Source: Candidatus Omnitrophota bacterium
GTDB taxonomy: Bacteria; Omnitrophota; Gorgyraeia; Zapsychrales; JAHFFX01
Direction of reading: 5' to 3'
Assembly: GCA_023247725.1 (NCBI GenBank)
Contig: JAHFFW010000026.1
Coordinates: 1-33,212 of the forward strand
DNA length: 33,212 nt
This document shows, piece by piece, positions 1 through 9,022 of this stretch. Made by a program: the position numbers and the translations under genes. The notes beneath the pieces were generated by a model that was not told the DNA's origin, ran no database searches, and saw only the letters and a program-made list of their open reading frames with translations. The stretch's first letter is position 1; each line of letters begins with the position of its first letter.

Positions 1-119
1 AGTGGTAAAGGTGAGCGAAACTAGTGGTAAAGGTTCAGCGAAACTGCTGGTAAAGGTTAGCCGAAATCAGTGGTAAAGGTTCTCCGAAATTGCTGGTAAA
101 GGTCCCGCGCGGAACGCAG
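1..119. repeat. Left terminal inverted repeat with five ~23-bp direct units
   Basis: This stretch is an exact inverted copy of 33093-33211; identity ends abruptly at base 120. It holds five direct units with the core TGGTAAAGGT at 3-12, 25-34, 48-57, 71-80 and 94-103 (spacing 22 or 23), each followed by a (G/C)CGAAA block except the last, which runs into a GC-rich tip. Regularly spaced ~22-bp sites at an element end are typical of transposase binding sites in IS21-family and Tn7-like elements. No transposase lies in the window, so the element body probably lies outside it and the window edge lies within the element. Confidence 0.85.
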
Positions 120-763
120 GGACCAGCAACAAATAAACTTATTCCATAATTTTTCAATACCGTTACCCCTAAGAGAACACCGAAGAAAGCAAGTACCGAA
201 GAAATTAAAATAGCGGCTATAGCGCTTCCTAATGGGCTATCAGGAATGATCCGATCTAAGATGTTTTGAAAGGGGCTACGATCTCTTAGAGTAAAGGAGG
301 AGGATTTTATTTGTTGAGATGGGAGTATAATTAAAATTAAAAAAAATAAAAAATTAACGATAGGAACAAAGAAAAATACTGTTAACCAAAGAGGTAATCC
401 CAGCGCCCGTAGCCGTTTCAACGTTAATCCTGTACCAATATAAATGAAGGGAATGGCTATCAGAAAAATCGCTGTAAAAAATTTAATATCTGATTGAGTT
501 AAGGGGTTCTGGCCGATGTGGCTAACTGGATAAAGGTAATCAAAAAGTTGCCAATTGTATCTATGATAAAAATGATAATAAACATATCGATCCAGATTAT
601 GCTTGAAGCAAAATAAGATTAAGCCCCAAACCAAATATGGTCGTCTTTCAATCTGACCGTTCCAGCTTAATAAATTGAGACCTTTCAAATCAGAAGCATC
701 ACGGCATTTTATAAGTAGCCCAACAAGAAAAACAACGATTGAAGAAAGAAGGACGGTTCCCAT
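35..763 (-). CDS. DUF805-like multi-pass membrane protein, 3' end replaced by repeat
   Basis: A 242-residue protein with about five hydrophobic segments, near residues 1-18, 42-55, 95-112, 122-148 and 178-200. The WNGQIERRPY stretch followed by KRLRALGLPLW and a FFVPIVNFLFF helix matches the DUF805 pattern; the family has no firmly assigned function. It starts directly after the stop of the GbsR/MarR-type regulator, with a GGAGG site inside that gene, so the two are co-transcribed and probably coupled. The last ~28 codons (35-119) are read from the terminal repeat, so the native C-terminus was probably lost to an element insertion. Confidence 0.65.
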   Translation of the reverse strand: MGTVLLSSIVVFLVGLLIKCRDASDLKGLNLLSWNGQIERRPYLVWGLILFCFKHNLDRYVYYHFYHRYNWQLFDYLYPVSHIGQNPLTQSDIKFFTAIFLIAIPFIYIGTGLTLKRLRALGLPLWLTVFFFVPIVNFLFFLILIILPSQQIKSSSFTLRDRSPFQNILDRIIPDSPLGSAIAAILISSVLAFFGVLLGVTVLKNYGISLFVAGPCVPRGTFTSNFGEPLPLISANLYQQFR

Positions 764-1300
764 TTATTTTTTACCTCCGCGTTGCAATGCTCGAGTTATT
801 CTTTTCTTCACGTGTAACACTTCTAGAATTTTATTAATAGGCAGAACTCTCATTCGGTTATACCAGTCCGTCATTATCTCGAAAAAGGCTAGGAACTCCG
901 TTATTTGTTTTCGCGTGTATGGGTCTTCGGATTTACTTTGATCCATTTCAACCACACAATTCCTTAAAACTTCAAGAGTAGGATCAATTTCTCTTTTCTT
1001 TCGTTGATCTAAAACCACCCTAAACATTTCCCAAACGTCTTTCATACATTCATAACGCTCTTTTCGGTCGCCTATGGTATGCGTAACTTTGATCAACCCC
1101 CAATTCTCTAACTCTTTAAGGCTATTACTTACGTTGGATCTTGCCACCATCAAAAGGCTAGTAATTTCTTCGGCGCTTAAAGGCTCGGGTGATAAGTGCA
1201 GTAAAGCATGAATCTGTGCAACTGTGCGATTAATCCCCCACTTTGTTCCCATTTCTCCCCAATGGACTACGAAATCTTTTATAATGGGCGTCATTTTCAT
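764..1300 (-). CDS. GbsR/MarR-type winged-helix transcriptional regulator
   Basis: A 178-residue protein from the ATG at 1300, preceded by an AAAGGA ribosome site; an upstream in-frame start would run back over the promoter and is rejected. The N-terminal half contains the winged-helix pattern with the ARSNVSNSLKELENWGLIKV recognition segment and a GDRKERYE wing. The C-terminal half is helical, as in GbsR-type regulators that control compatible-solute or envelope genes. It is followed without a gap by the DUF805 membrane protein, a likely target partner. A promoter lies just upstream, and a perfect 6-bp inverted repeat overlaps its -10 box, suggesting autoregulation. The effector is unknown. 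Confidence 0.8.
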   Translation of the reverse strand: MKMTPIIKDFVVHWGEMGTKWGINRTVAQIHALLHLSPEPLSAEEITSLLMVARSNVSNSLKELENWGLIKVTHTIGDRKERYECMKDVWEMFRVVLDQRKKREIDPTLEVLRNCVVEMDQSKSEDPYTRKQITEFLAFFEIMTDWYNRMRVLPINKILEVLHVKKRITRALQRGGKK

Positions 1301-1323
1301 TTTTGTTCCTTTCGTTCCGTTTT

Positions 1324-1339
1324 TTCTGTTCAGACAGAA
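1324..1339. promoter_or_regulatory. Possible operator over the regulator promoter
   Basis: TTCTGT and ACAGAA form a perfect inverted repeat separated by four bases. The dyad overlaps the downstream edge of the -10 box and the expected transcription start of the regulator. Binding of a dimeric winged-helix protein here would block its own promoter. This is inferred from position and symmetry only. Confidence 0.4.
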
Positions 1340-1366
1340 TATAATGTACGAAATGACGTTTGTCAA
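1338..1366 (-). promoter_or_regulatory. Sigma70-type promoter of the regulator gene
   Basis: On the minus strand TTGACA (1361-1366) is followed after exactly 17 bases by TATATT (1338-1343), matching 11 of 12 consensus positions. The expected start near 1331 gives a leader of about 30 bases to the ATG at 1300. It lies just downstream of the gap terminator, so the regulator and the DUF805 gene form a separate transcription unit. Confidence 0.75.
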
Positions 1367-1378
1367 GTAGCTAAAAAA

Positions 1379-1410
1379 ATAGCCAGTTATTTTTAAAAAT
1401 AACTGGCTAT
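1379..1410 (-). terminator. Rho-independent terminator after gap
   Basis: A perfect 32-bp palindrome, with arms 1379-1394 and 1395-1410. In the minus direction it is followed by a run of seven T residues (A run at 1373-1379 on the plus strand). It lies about 38 bases after the gap stop codon and directly before the regulator promoter, so it ends the gap transcript. Confidence 0.85.
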
Positions 1411-1447
1411 TCATCAAACCAAAAATGGTTTTCGTTAATGTTCGTTT

Positions 1448-2620
<1,173 letters not shown>

Positions 2621-2669
2621 CTAAAAAGGGCACCAATCCCAGGTCTATCTACTCTAATATATACACGGA

Positions 2670-2713
2670 GGGGCTCGTTCGCCCCCCGTTCCCGTAGAAA
2701 GGCGACGAGCCCC
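2670..2713. other. Hairpin between galT and gap
   Basis: GGGGCTCGTTCGCC at 2670-2683 pairs with GGCGACGAGCCCC at 2701-2713, leaving a one-base bulge and a 17-base loop. It follows the second galT gene by a few bases. No T run follows in the minus direction, so it is not a classical terminator. It could stabilise the 3' end of the galT mRNA or attenuate read-through into gap. Confidence 0.5.
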
Positions 2714-2724
2714 CGCTCTGATCG

Positions 2725-3732
2725 TTATTTGGCTTCGCCCGCCTGACGCAAATACTCGGCGGCCAATTTGGGGTCGGTGGGGACGATATAAAAACCTGTC
2801 CCCCATTCGAATCCGGCCATTCGGGTCAATTTAGGGATGATCTCGATATGCCAGTGGTAACTTTCATCGGATTCGTAGTTGACCGGAGAAAGATGCAGAA
2901 AAAAATTATAAGACGGATGAGACAAGCACTCCCTAATACGGCTGAGCATCCCTTTGAGAACCTGAGCCAAGGGAGACAACTCGTCCCGGGAAAGCTGGGC
3001 GAAATTCGAATTGTGCCGCTTGGGAAAAATCCATGACTCAAAGGCAAATCGCGGTACATACGGGCAAAAGGCAATGTAATCGTTATTTTCCAAAACGATC
3101 CGGTCTTTATCCTGGTACTCCTGGTGAATAATATCACAGAAAACACAGCGGCCTCGAAACCCATGATACTGTCTGGCTCCTTCGAGTTCCTCGCGGACAT
3201 ATTTGGGGATCATCGGGAGCGCGATGATCTGACTATGGGTATGCTCCAAGGATGCGCCGGCGGATTCGCCAAAATTTTTAAAAATTAAAATATATTTGAA
3301 CCGCTTGTCGCCGGAGAGGCTCACGTAACGGCTTTGATATTTCAAAAGCACATTGAGCATCTCAGATTCAGAAAGGTCAGCAAAAACCTTAAAGTGATCC
3401 GGTGTTTCAATAACCACTTCATGCGCGCCCACACCGTTCGATAAATCAAACAGCCCGATTCCCCGTTTGTTTAATCCCCCCTCAATCCTCAGGGCTGGAA
3501 ATTTATTAGGGACCACCCGTACCGACCATCCCGGGCCATTGGCCACAGTGCCAAATTCCCGGACAGCATCCACTTCGCCCGGAGTATACGGTTCTTTGCC
3601 AGGGCAGAATTGACAGGTTGCCGCTTGGCGGTAGGGGTGTTCTTCTTTTTCGAAATCCTTAGGGGCCAAGGAGTCCGCCGTGCGCACCAAGACCCAACGG
3701 CCGACGACCGGCTCTCGACGCAATTCGGGCAT
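2725..3732 (-). CDS. galT: Galactose-1-phosphate uridylyltransferase (intact copy)
   Basis: A HIT-superfamily nucleotidyltransferase expected to exchange UMP between UDP-glucose and galactose 1-phosphate (or a related sugar phosphate) through a uridylyl-histidine. The ATG at 3732 is chosen because the protein then starts MPELRREPVVGRW, parallel to its neighbour, and because it overlaps the preceding TAA as TAATG. A longer reading to 3855 only repeats the neighbour's 3' end. Visible features in 335 residues are a zinc-type CQFC (C40, C43), the VVPNKFPAL segment, the active-site HTHSQ with H166, and a second CVFC in the C-terminal half. Translation is probably coupled to the upstream paralogue. 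Confidence 0.9.
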   Translation of the reverse strand: MPELRREPVVGRWVLVRTADSLAPKDFEKEEHPYRQAATCQFCPGKEPYTPGEVDAVREFGTVANGPGWSVRVVPNKFPALRIEGGLNKRGIGLFDLSNGVGAHEVVIETPDHFKVFADLSESEMLNVLLKYQSRYVSLSGDKRFKYILIFKNFGESAGASLEHTHSQIIALPMIPKYVREELEGARQYHGFRGRCVFCDIIHQEYQDKDRIVLENNDYIAFCPYVPRFAFESWIFPKRHNSNFAQLSRDELSPLAQVLKGMLSRIRECLSHPSYNFFLHLSPVNYESDESYHWHIEIIPKLTRMAGFEWGTGFYIVPTDPKLAAEYLRQAGEAK

Positions 3733-4757
3733 TAGACCTTGACCTCCCGCAAATACTCCGCGGTTTGCTCCGGTGGGATCACACAAATATAAAAACCTGT
3801 TCCTTTTTCGAAACCAGCGACTCGGGTTAACACGGGCATGACTTCCATGTGCCAATGATAATCATCCTCGATGGTCAACCACTGCCGACCATTGTCTTTG
3901 CGGATGGGAGCCGAGTGAATGACGAAGTTGTATTCCGGATCCCTCAGGCCAATCTTCACCTTTTGTAAAATGGATTTTAAGGCCCGGGCCAAATCCCCTT
4001 CATAACCCTCGATCCCTTTATGAAAATCACAAGCGTGTTTTTTGGGAATGATCCAGGTTTCAAAAGGAAACCGCGAGGCAAAGGGCGTGATGACGACAAA
4101 ATGGTCGGTTTCTAAAACGATCCGTTTTTTGGCGTCGAGCTCCTGAACAATGAGATCACAATAAATACAGCGTTCATGGTATTGGTAATAGTGCCGTGCA
4201 CCTTTGAGCTTGTCTTTGGCCCGCATGGGATTAATGGGAGTCGCAACAATTTGAGAACGGGTGTGCGCAAAGTGGAGGGGGATGGCCCGCGAATAGTTTT
4301 TAAAGGCCATAATAAACTTCAACTCCGGATTACGGGACAACTCCCGGCAACGGAGGGCGTAACTCTTCACGACCAATTCGATCTGCCCAAGATCGAGGTC
4401 CGCCATATTCTCGATATGCTGTGGAGTTTCAATAACCGTTTCATGGGTTCCATAGGCATTCATCACATCATACAGGCCATGGCCTCGTCGTTGACAATAA
4501 TTCTCGTACTGGAGAAAGGGATTCTGGCTGGGCACGACCCGGACTTGCCAGCCTGGGCCATTGGGCTGTGGATTGCCCCGGAAGGCAAAGATTTCCGGGG
4601 CCACGGCTTTTTCCTGATGTTCGCAGAAAGGGCAAGCGAGTTGCGTTTGTTCGCGAACAATCTCGGAGGGGTCGATGATGTTTCCCGGACGGCGGGCCCT
4701 TTCCGTGGCGATAATCACCCAGCGGCCCACGATGGGATCTTTGCGAAGTTCAGGCAT
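3732..4757 (-). CDS. GalT paralogue with altered active site
   Basis: A 341-residue homologue of the following galT gene and first of the pair, starting MPELRKDPIVGRW. The zinc-type CPFC (C42, C45) and the second CIYC pair are kept. The active-site motif reads HTRSQ, with R167 where the nucleophilic His of the HxHxQ motif belongs (codon CGT). The VVPNKFPAL segment is also changed, to VVPSQNPFL. Loss of the histidine should abolish the uridylyl-enzyme mechanism, so it may be a pseudoenzyme, a regulatory partner of the intact copy, or an enzyme with another chemistry. It is not eroded otherwise: full length, and coupled to the next gene. Confidence 0.8.
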   Translation of the reverse strand: MPELRKDPIVGRWVIIATERARRPGNIIDPSEIVREQTQLACPFCEHQEKAVAPEIFAFRGNPQPNGPGWQVRVVPSQNPFLQYENYCQRRGHGLYDVMNAYGTHETVIETPQHIENMADLDLGQIELVVKSYALRCRELSRNPELKFIMAFKNYSRAIPLHFAHTRSQIVATPINPMRAKDKLKGARHYYQYHERCIYCDLIVQELDAKKRIVLETDHFVVITPFASRFPFETWIIPKKHACDFHKGIEGYEGDLARALKSILQKVKIGLRDPEYNFVIHSAPIRKDNGRQWLTIEDDYHWHMEVMPVLTRVAGFEKGTGFYICVIPPEQTAEYLREVKV

Positions 4758-4780
4758 ATTGCACGAATGAAATATAAATT

Positions 4781-4846
4781 ATGACCCGTGATCCGTGGCT
4801 CGACGAGTCACGAGATACGTGCAACGAGTCACAGGCTCAGGGTCAT
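4781..4846. repeat. 7-nt-period spacer repeat in the galT leader
   Basis: Outer arms ATGACCC (4781-4787) and GGGTCAT (4840-4846) face each other. Between them the sequence runs in degenerate heptamers: two CCGTGxx units, then ACGAGTC, ACGAGAT, ACGTGCA, ACGAGTC and ACAGGCT in phase. The right half is an imperfect inverted copy of the left. It lies within the expected 5' leader of the galT transcript. Confidence 0.7.
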
Positions 4847-4866
4847 TTTCTAGCAAACGCGTTTGG

Positions 4867-4895
4867 ATTATAACAATAGGCGTTTGGCGTTGCAA
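4867..4895 (-). promoter_or_regulatory. Strong promoter of the galT pair
   Basis: On the minus strand TTGCAA (4890-4895) is followed after 17 bases by a perfect TATAAT (4867-4872), with a TGT extended -10 element. It lies immediately after the fmt stop codon. The leader to the first galT ATG is about 100 bases and contains the heptamer spacer hairpin. Confidence 0.75.
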
Positions 4896-4897
4896 AT

Positions 4898-5866
4898 TCA
4901 TTCCGATCTTTCCTGCATTTTTTCTTGTGGAAAGAATTCAAAACGCTCTGCGACCTTCAGATGGAATCCGCTGGCAAAGCTGACGGCCTCCATCGCCTTT
5001 CCAGATTCCGGCTGAAGTTTTTTGATCAATAAAATGCCCGGCGAAGCGGCGACACGGATTCCTTTAGCCGTTATTCCAATTACTGAACCGGCCGGCTGAG
5101 AATGGTTCTGAGCGTCTTCGACTTCTGTTTCCAAAATTTTAATTTGTTTTCCCTGGAAAAATGTATAAGCGCTTGGCCAAGGCAAAAGGCCGCGAACCTG
5201 GTTATGAATGGTTAAGGCGCTTTTTCCCCAGGAAATCAAGCCTAATTCCTTAGTCAGTTTGGGCGCAAACGTCACCCGACGATGATCTTGAACTGTGAGA
5301 ATGTAATCGTTTTTTTCCAGGGAATTGATGGTTTTGACCAGAACCTCGGTCCCTAATTTCGCAAGGCGTTGCCGCAGCTCCGGAGAAGTTTCATCCGGGC
5401 CGATCGTCACGCTATCCTGACGAACAATGTCTCCGGCATCCATCCGGTCATTCATCTTAATAATGGAAACACCGGTTTCTTTTTCACCGTTCAGGATCGC
5501 CCAATTCACCGGCGCCGCTCCCCGGTAGCGGGGCAGTAAAGAAGCATGCACGTTGAGCGCACAAACATAAGGAATCGACAAAACCGCCGCCGGAAGGATT
5601 TGACCGTATGCCACAACGACAAATAAATCGCATCGAAAACTGTTCATGGCATTAACAAAAACTGGATCCAAAAGACCTTGCGGCTGGAATAATGGCAACT
5701 TGCGGGCCGCGGCCAACTCTTTGATCGGAGAACCGCCGACCTTCAGGCCGCGGCCCCGGGGCCGGTCCGGCTGTGTCACACAGGCAAGGATCTGATGGTG
5801 CGAGGCCAATAACCCGTTGAGGGTCGTCAAAGCGAAATCATCACTTCCGAAGAATATAATTTTCAT
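4898..5866 (-). CDS. fmt: Methionyl-tRNA formyltransferase
   Basis: Transfers a formyl group from 10-formyltetrahydrofolate to Met-tRNA(fMet) for translation initiation. The 322-residue length is normal. The N-terminal MKIIFFGSDDFA fold, the formyltransferase signature with NVHASLLPRYRGAAP (catalytic Asn and His) and the DAGDIV motif are present, followed by the smaller C-terminal OB-like domain that grips tRNA. The start at 5866 follows a GGGA stretch and gives the canonical N-terminus. The gene follows priA by 55 bases, as in many bacteria where priA and fmt cluster (often with def, absent here). A galT promoter starts right at its 3' end. Confidence 0.96.
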   Translation of the reverse strand: MKIIFFGSDDFALTTLNGLLASHHQILACVTQPDRPRGRGLKVGGSPIKELAAARKLPLFQPQGLLDPVFVNAMNSFRCDLFVVVAYGQILPAAVLSIPYVCALNVHASLLPRYRGAAPVNWAILNGEKETGVSIIKMNDRMDAGDIVRQDSVTIGPDETSPELRQRLAKLGTEVLVKTINSLEKNDYILTVQDHRRVTFAPKLTKELGLISWGKSALTIHNQVRGLLPWPSAYTFFQGKQIKILETEVEDAQNHSQPAGSVIGITAKGIRVAASPGILLIKKLQPESGKAMEAVSFASGFHLKVAERFEFFPQEKMQERSE

Positions 5867-5904
5867 TCATTTTCCCAAGTGCTCAACACGGGCCTTCTCA
5901 AGAA

Positions 5905-5927
5905 TCGTCACGTCCCACGCCCTACGC
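5905..5927. repeat. Heptamer repeat at the priA stop codon
   Basis: A short 7-nt periodic stretch (plus-strand units GTCCCAC and GCCCTAC with a partial CGTCAC) that includes the priA stop codon. Read on the minus strand it contains GTGGGACGT, a nonamer also found at the stop codon of the fcl-like gene near 26530. It is a minimal member of the spacer family. Confidence 0.45.
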
Positions 5928-7838
5928 TTTAAGAAATATCATCGGCGAATAATCCGGATTGATCGTTGTGATGACATTGCTTTTTCGCCCGACGGCGCCC
6001 AAAGCTTCTTCCACCAGCTCCAGCAAAACCTGCACTTTTTTTCCTTTGATCATCAGCGTAAAACGATATTTGTCTCTCAGCTTGGCAATGATGTCCGGCT
6101 GAGGTTCGCTGATCTCGACGGAACGCGGGGCTTTTTCCCGCAAAGCCTCATAGACCAGATTCGCCTGCTCCAATGCGCTTTCTTCTTTAAATGAACGGAA
6201 ACCCAACAAAAAAATCTGCTGGAAAGGCGGAAATCCCATTTCCTGCCTCAGCCTGATTTCTTCTTGATAGAATTTTTTAAAATCAGGCTTGCGGGCGGTT
6301 TGCAAACAATAATTGTCCGGGACCCGCGTTTGTACCAAAAGCTTTTGCTTGGCGTGATAACGCAACTGCGTCAATAACGAAAAGGTTTTTTGGCCGGAAC
6401 GAAAATCCATCCGGGAGAGCTGGGCATCCACCTGCACAATTCCTACCAAATCAAACCGCCCATGATCCAGGAGTCCCATGACGGCCTGCGTGGCAATGAG
6501 GATATCAAAATCGTTGGGAAAGTCCGGGCTATCCGCATCAAAATGCTCCACCCTCGCTTGCGGAAACAAACGGCTGACCTCGCTTTCCAGTTTCTCGACG
6601 CCAATTCCGTAATAACGAAGATAAGAACTGTGGCAGGACGGACACACCGCTGGAATCGCGCTTTTCGCCTGGCAACGGCGGCAAATCATCTTTTTTTTGG
6701 AATAAGAATAGGTCAGATTCACATCGCAATGCGGGCATTGGAGGGAAAAACCGCATTTTTGGCAACGGGTCACGGAACTAAAACCCTTTCGATTAAGCCA
6801 CAAAAGGGTTTTGCCTTTCTGCTGCAGAATCTTCTCCATGCTGTTGCGTAGCGGCACGGAAAGAATGAAACGCCGCTTCGGTCCATAAATTCCCAAATCC
6901 ACCAGCTGCCAATGACTTTTGGCTTTCTGTGGCAGAGAAATGAGGCGCACCGGCTTTTTTTGGGCCAGCCACCAAAGTTCTGCCGTGGGTGCGCCCGACG
7001 CAAAAATCACCGAGCATTGCTCTAGCCTCGATCGCAGGAGCATGACGTCCCGCGTGTGGTAAAACGGTGATTGCTCCTGTTTGTACGCCGAATGCTCTTC
7101 GTCATCCATGACGATCAAACCCATACGAGGAAAAGGTGCGAAAACGGCAAAGCGGCTGCCGATCGCCACACACGCCTTTCCACTTTTGATGGCCAGCCAA
7201 TTTTCTAATTCCCGGCGGTTGGATATTTTTTTATCCAATTCGACCATAGGACAATCGCCCGCTTGCCTCAAGCGTTCGACGACCTGGGCGATGCGGGAAA
7301 TTTCCGGAACGAGAAAAATCACGCCCCGGTCTTGTGCAATCGCCTTTTTGACGGCTTCCAAAATAAGAGGCCAACGCTTTGTTCCGGCTGGGTCATGCAA
7401 AAGGATACGCTCAAGTAAAAACGGATTCGCCTTAGTTGACCTATCGTCGACGGACAATGGCCGTGCTTCGCCTCGGTTGTCTTGCGCAAAGCCGGGTTCT
7501 GTTTCGATTCGTTTGGGTTGACGTAACGCGTTGGGAAGGGTTAAAAGGATCGCTTCACCCAGGGAGCAGCCATAATATTCAGAAACCCGTCGACAAAAAT
7601 CCAGCATGGTCGGTCCCAGGATCGGCTGCGAATCGAGAACCTCCAAAACCGGCTTCAATTTCTTAAACGAACTTTTTGTCCGAGTTCCAACGACCACCCC
7701 AACAAGCTGACGGGGACCAAAAGAAACTTTCACCCGCATTCCCGGTTTTGGATCTTGCGGATTCACTCCATTCCACTGGTAATCAAACGGTCCGGGAACA
7801 GGAAGTCCGACGACGACTTGGACGATGGCAGATTTCAT
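5922..7838 (-). CDS. priA: PriA-like primosome protein lacking ATPase motifs
   Basis: A 638-residue homologue of the replication-restart helicase PriA (732 residues in E. coli). The N-terminal DNA-binding region, the DDEEH motif (245-249) and the full zinc-binding array of eight cysteines (about 359-402) are present. The Walker A site, normally LLHGVTGSGKTEVYL, reads LLHDPAGTKRWPLIL (146-160). The motif VI segment, normally LLTQVAGRAGRG, is shortened to LLTQLRYHAKQ, and the GTQM...KG segment is altered. The protein should bind forks and recruit partners but not hydrolyse ATP. Actinobacterial 'probable PriA' proteins show a comparable loss. The open frame is intact, so the changes look fixed rather than decaying. 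Confidence 0.9.
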   Translation of the reverse strand: MKSAIVQVVVGLPVPGPFDYQWNGVNPQDPKPGMRVKVSFGPRQLVGVVVGTRTKSSFKKLKPVLEVLDSQPILGPTMLDFCRRVSEYYGCSLGEAILLTLPNALRQPKRIETEPGFAQDNRGEARPLSVDDRSTKANPFLLERILLHDPAGTKRWPLILEAVKKAIAQDRGVIFLVPEISRIAQVVERLRQAGDCPMVELDKKISNRRELENWLAIKSGKACVAIGSRFAVFAPFPRMGLIVMDDEEHSAYKQEQSPFYHTRDVMLLRSRLEQCSVIFASGAPTAELWWLAQKKPVRLISLPQKAKSHWQLVDLGIYGPKRRFILSVPLRNSMEKILQQKGKTLLWLNRKGFSSVTRCQKCGFSLQCPHCDVNLTYSYSKKKMICRRCQAKSAIPAVCPSCHSSYLRYYGIGVEKLESEVSRLFPQARVEHFDADSPDFPNDFDILIATQAVMGLLDHGRFDLVGIVQVDAQLSRMDFRSGQKTFSLLTQLRYHAKQKLLVQTRVPDNYCLQTARKPDFKKFYQEEIRLRQEMGFPPFQQIFLLGFRSFKEESALEQANLVYEALREKAPRSVEISEPQPDIIAKLRDKYRFTLMIKGKKVQVLLELVEEALGAVGRKSNVITTINPDYSPMIFLKA

Positions 7839-7849
7839 AGAAGGAAATT

Positions 7850-7934
7850 ACTGACCAACGCATAAGTAAAAGTACTCATCGTTGCCGGCGTTGGCAGTAC
7901 TGCTTCCGTAAATGGTCTATGATTTATACGGAAG
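7850..7934. other. Two hairpins between the GT28-like gene and priA
   Basis: Two inverted repeats fill the 98-base gap: 7850-7861 with 7888-7898 (ACTGACCAACGC against GCGTTGGCAGT, one base missing) and 7903-7910 with 7927-7934 (CTTCCGTA against TACGGAAG, perfect). Neither is followed by a T run on the minus strand. They may be mRNA processing or stability elements between the polysaccharide operon and priA-fmt. No clear promoter for priA was seen here. Confidence 0.45.
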
Positions 7935-7936
7935 GC

Positions 7937-9022
7937 CTAAACGACGAGAGCCTTGATCGCCTCCACCGCCCCGGGCCTGGCTAAATGGGCGATATTCTTG
8001 CGGGCCGCGGTCATCTCATCTTGAGAAAAATTCAAACGTCGGAGTTCAATGGCGATTTGCTGAGGATTCTCGGCGACAATGCCAATTCCGTGCTGACGCA
8101 GGATGCGGATATTATTCGTTTCCTGTCCCGGGATCGCACAGAAAAAAATCATGGGTAACCCTTTGACGAGCGCTTCGGAAATGGAAAGTCCGCCGGGCTT
8201 AGTAATCAGGCAATCGGCCACGCTCATCAATTCATGCATATTATCAACCAAACCAAAGACCTTGACATTGGCGCAAGGGTTACCGCGCAGACGTTCATGG
8301 AGGGATTGATTGCTGCCACACACAATGAGCAACTGGAATTCCGCCAAATCCGAAATCATGGCCTCGATAGGCCCCATTCCAAATGATCCGGTCGCTACCA
8401 AGACCGTGAAGCCCTTCTTGGGCAGACCAAATTTTCTTCTTAAATCCTCTCGGTTCATGTCCTGTTGAAATTTTCGTTGCGTCGGAATGCCGGTTACGCA
8501 GATCATCTCTTTCTTAACTCCTAAGGATAACAGCTTGTCCCGGGTGTCGCCGCAGGCGACCGTATAATAATCAATGGCCTCCTGGACCCAAATGGGATGC
8601 ACGTCGAAATCGGTGATGACGGAAATAATTTTAGAGGCGATTTTTCCCTGCACCTTGAGACGGCTCGCTACCTCATTGGGAAAAAAATGCGTGGACAGGA
8701 TATAATCAAAATGCCCGTCGATCAAAAAGCGTTCGAGCTTTCGTGCGGTCAGGGAATTGAAGATGCGCCGTATCGCCTTGATCAAAGGTTGCATTTGGCG
8801 ATAATCCGAAATTTTAAAAAAAAATCCCCACGCCCAAGAAAACTTAGTGACCAAGAGCGCATAGGTTTTCCGATAAATCGCCTTGTTGGAAGCTGAGGTG
8901 TAGTCCAGGGCGTCAACGATCTGCACACCCTGGTCGGATTGATCCCTTAATCCCTCATACAAGGCTTCCGCGGCCTTTGTATGCCCGGCTCCGGCGGAGG
9001 CGTGGATGACGAGAATGTTCAT
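7937..9022 (-). CDS. MGDG-synthase/UgtP-type glycosyltransferase (GT28-like)
   Basis: A 361-residue member of the MurG/MGDG-synthase superfamily, which transfers a sugar from a nucleotide donor to lipid acceptors at the inner membrane face. The N-terminal IHASAGAGHTKAAEAL motif is the MGDG-synthase-type acceptor loop; the C-terminal half has VATGSFGMGP and the donor-site TKPGGLSISEAL. The ATG at 9022 fits the family start; a TTG at 9061 adds 13 unlikely residues. It overlaps the gmhB-like gene by 68 bases, unusually long but in a different frame. It probably makes a glycolipid or the first step on a lipid carrier. Confidence 0.8.
   Translation of the reverse strand: MNILVIHASAGAGHTKAAEALYEGLRDQSDQGVQIVDALDYTSASNKAIYRKTYALLVTKFSWAWGFFFKISDYRQMQPLIKAIRRIFNSLTARKLERFLIDGHFDYILSTHFFPNEVASRLKVQGKIASKIISVITDFDVHPIWVQEAIDYYTVACGDTRDKLLSLGVKKEMICVTGIPTQRKFQQDMNREDLRRKFGLPKKGFTVLVATGSFGMGPIEAMISDLAEFQLLIVCGSNQSLHERLRGNPCANVKVFGLVDNMHELMSVADCLITKPGGLSISEALVKGLPMIFFCAIPGQETNNIRILRQHGIGIVAENPQQIAIELRRLNFSQDEMTAARKNIAHLARPGAVEAIKALVV

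Noticed and set aside
2670-2713. Rho-independent terminator after galT
   Set aside because: The stem is good but no T run follows on the minus strand; kept only as a hairpin.
2725-4757. A single fused galT gene split by a frameshift
   Set aside because: Both parts are full-length homologues with their own starts and motifs, so they are a tandem duplication.
4176-4784. Long plus-strand open frame (202 codons) opposite the first galT
   Set aside because: It lies antisense to a clear coding region and shows no recognisable protein features.
7839-7936. Promoter for priA-fmt
   Set aside because: Only hairpins were found; no -35/-10 pair with acceptable spacing was convincing.
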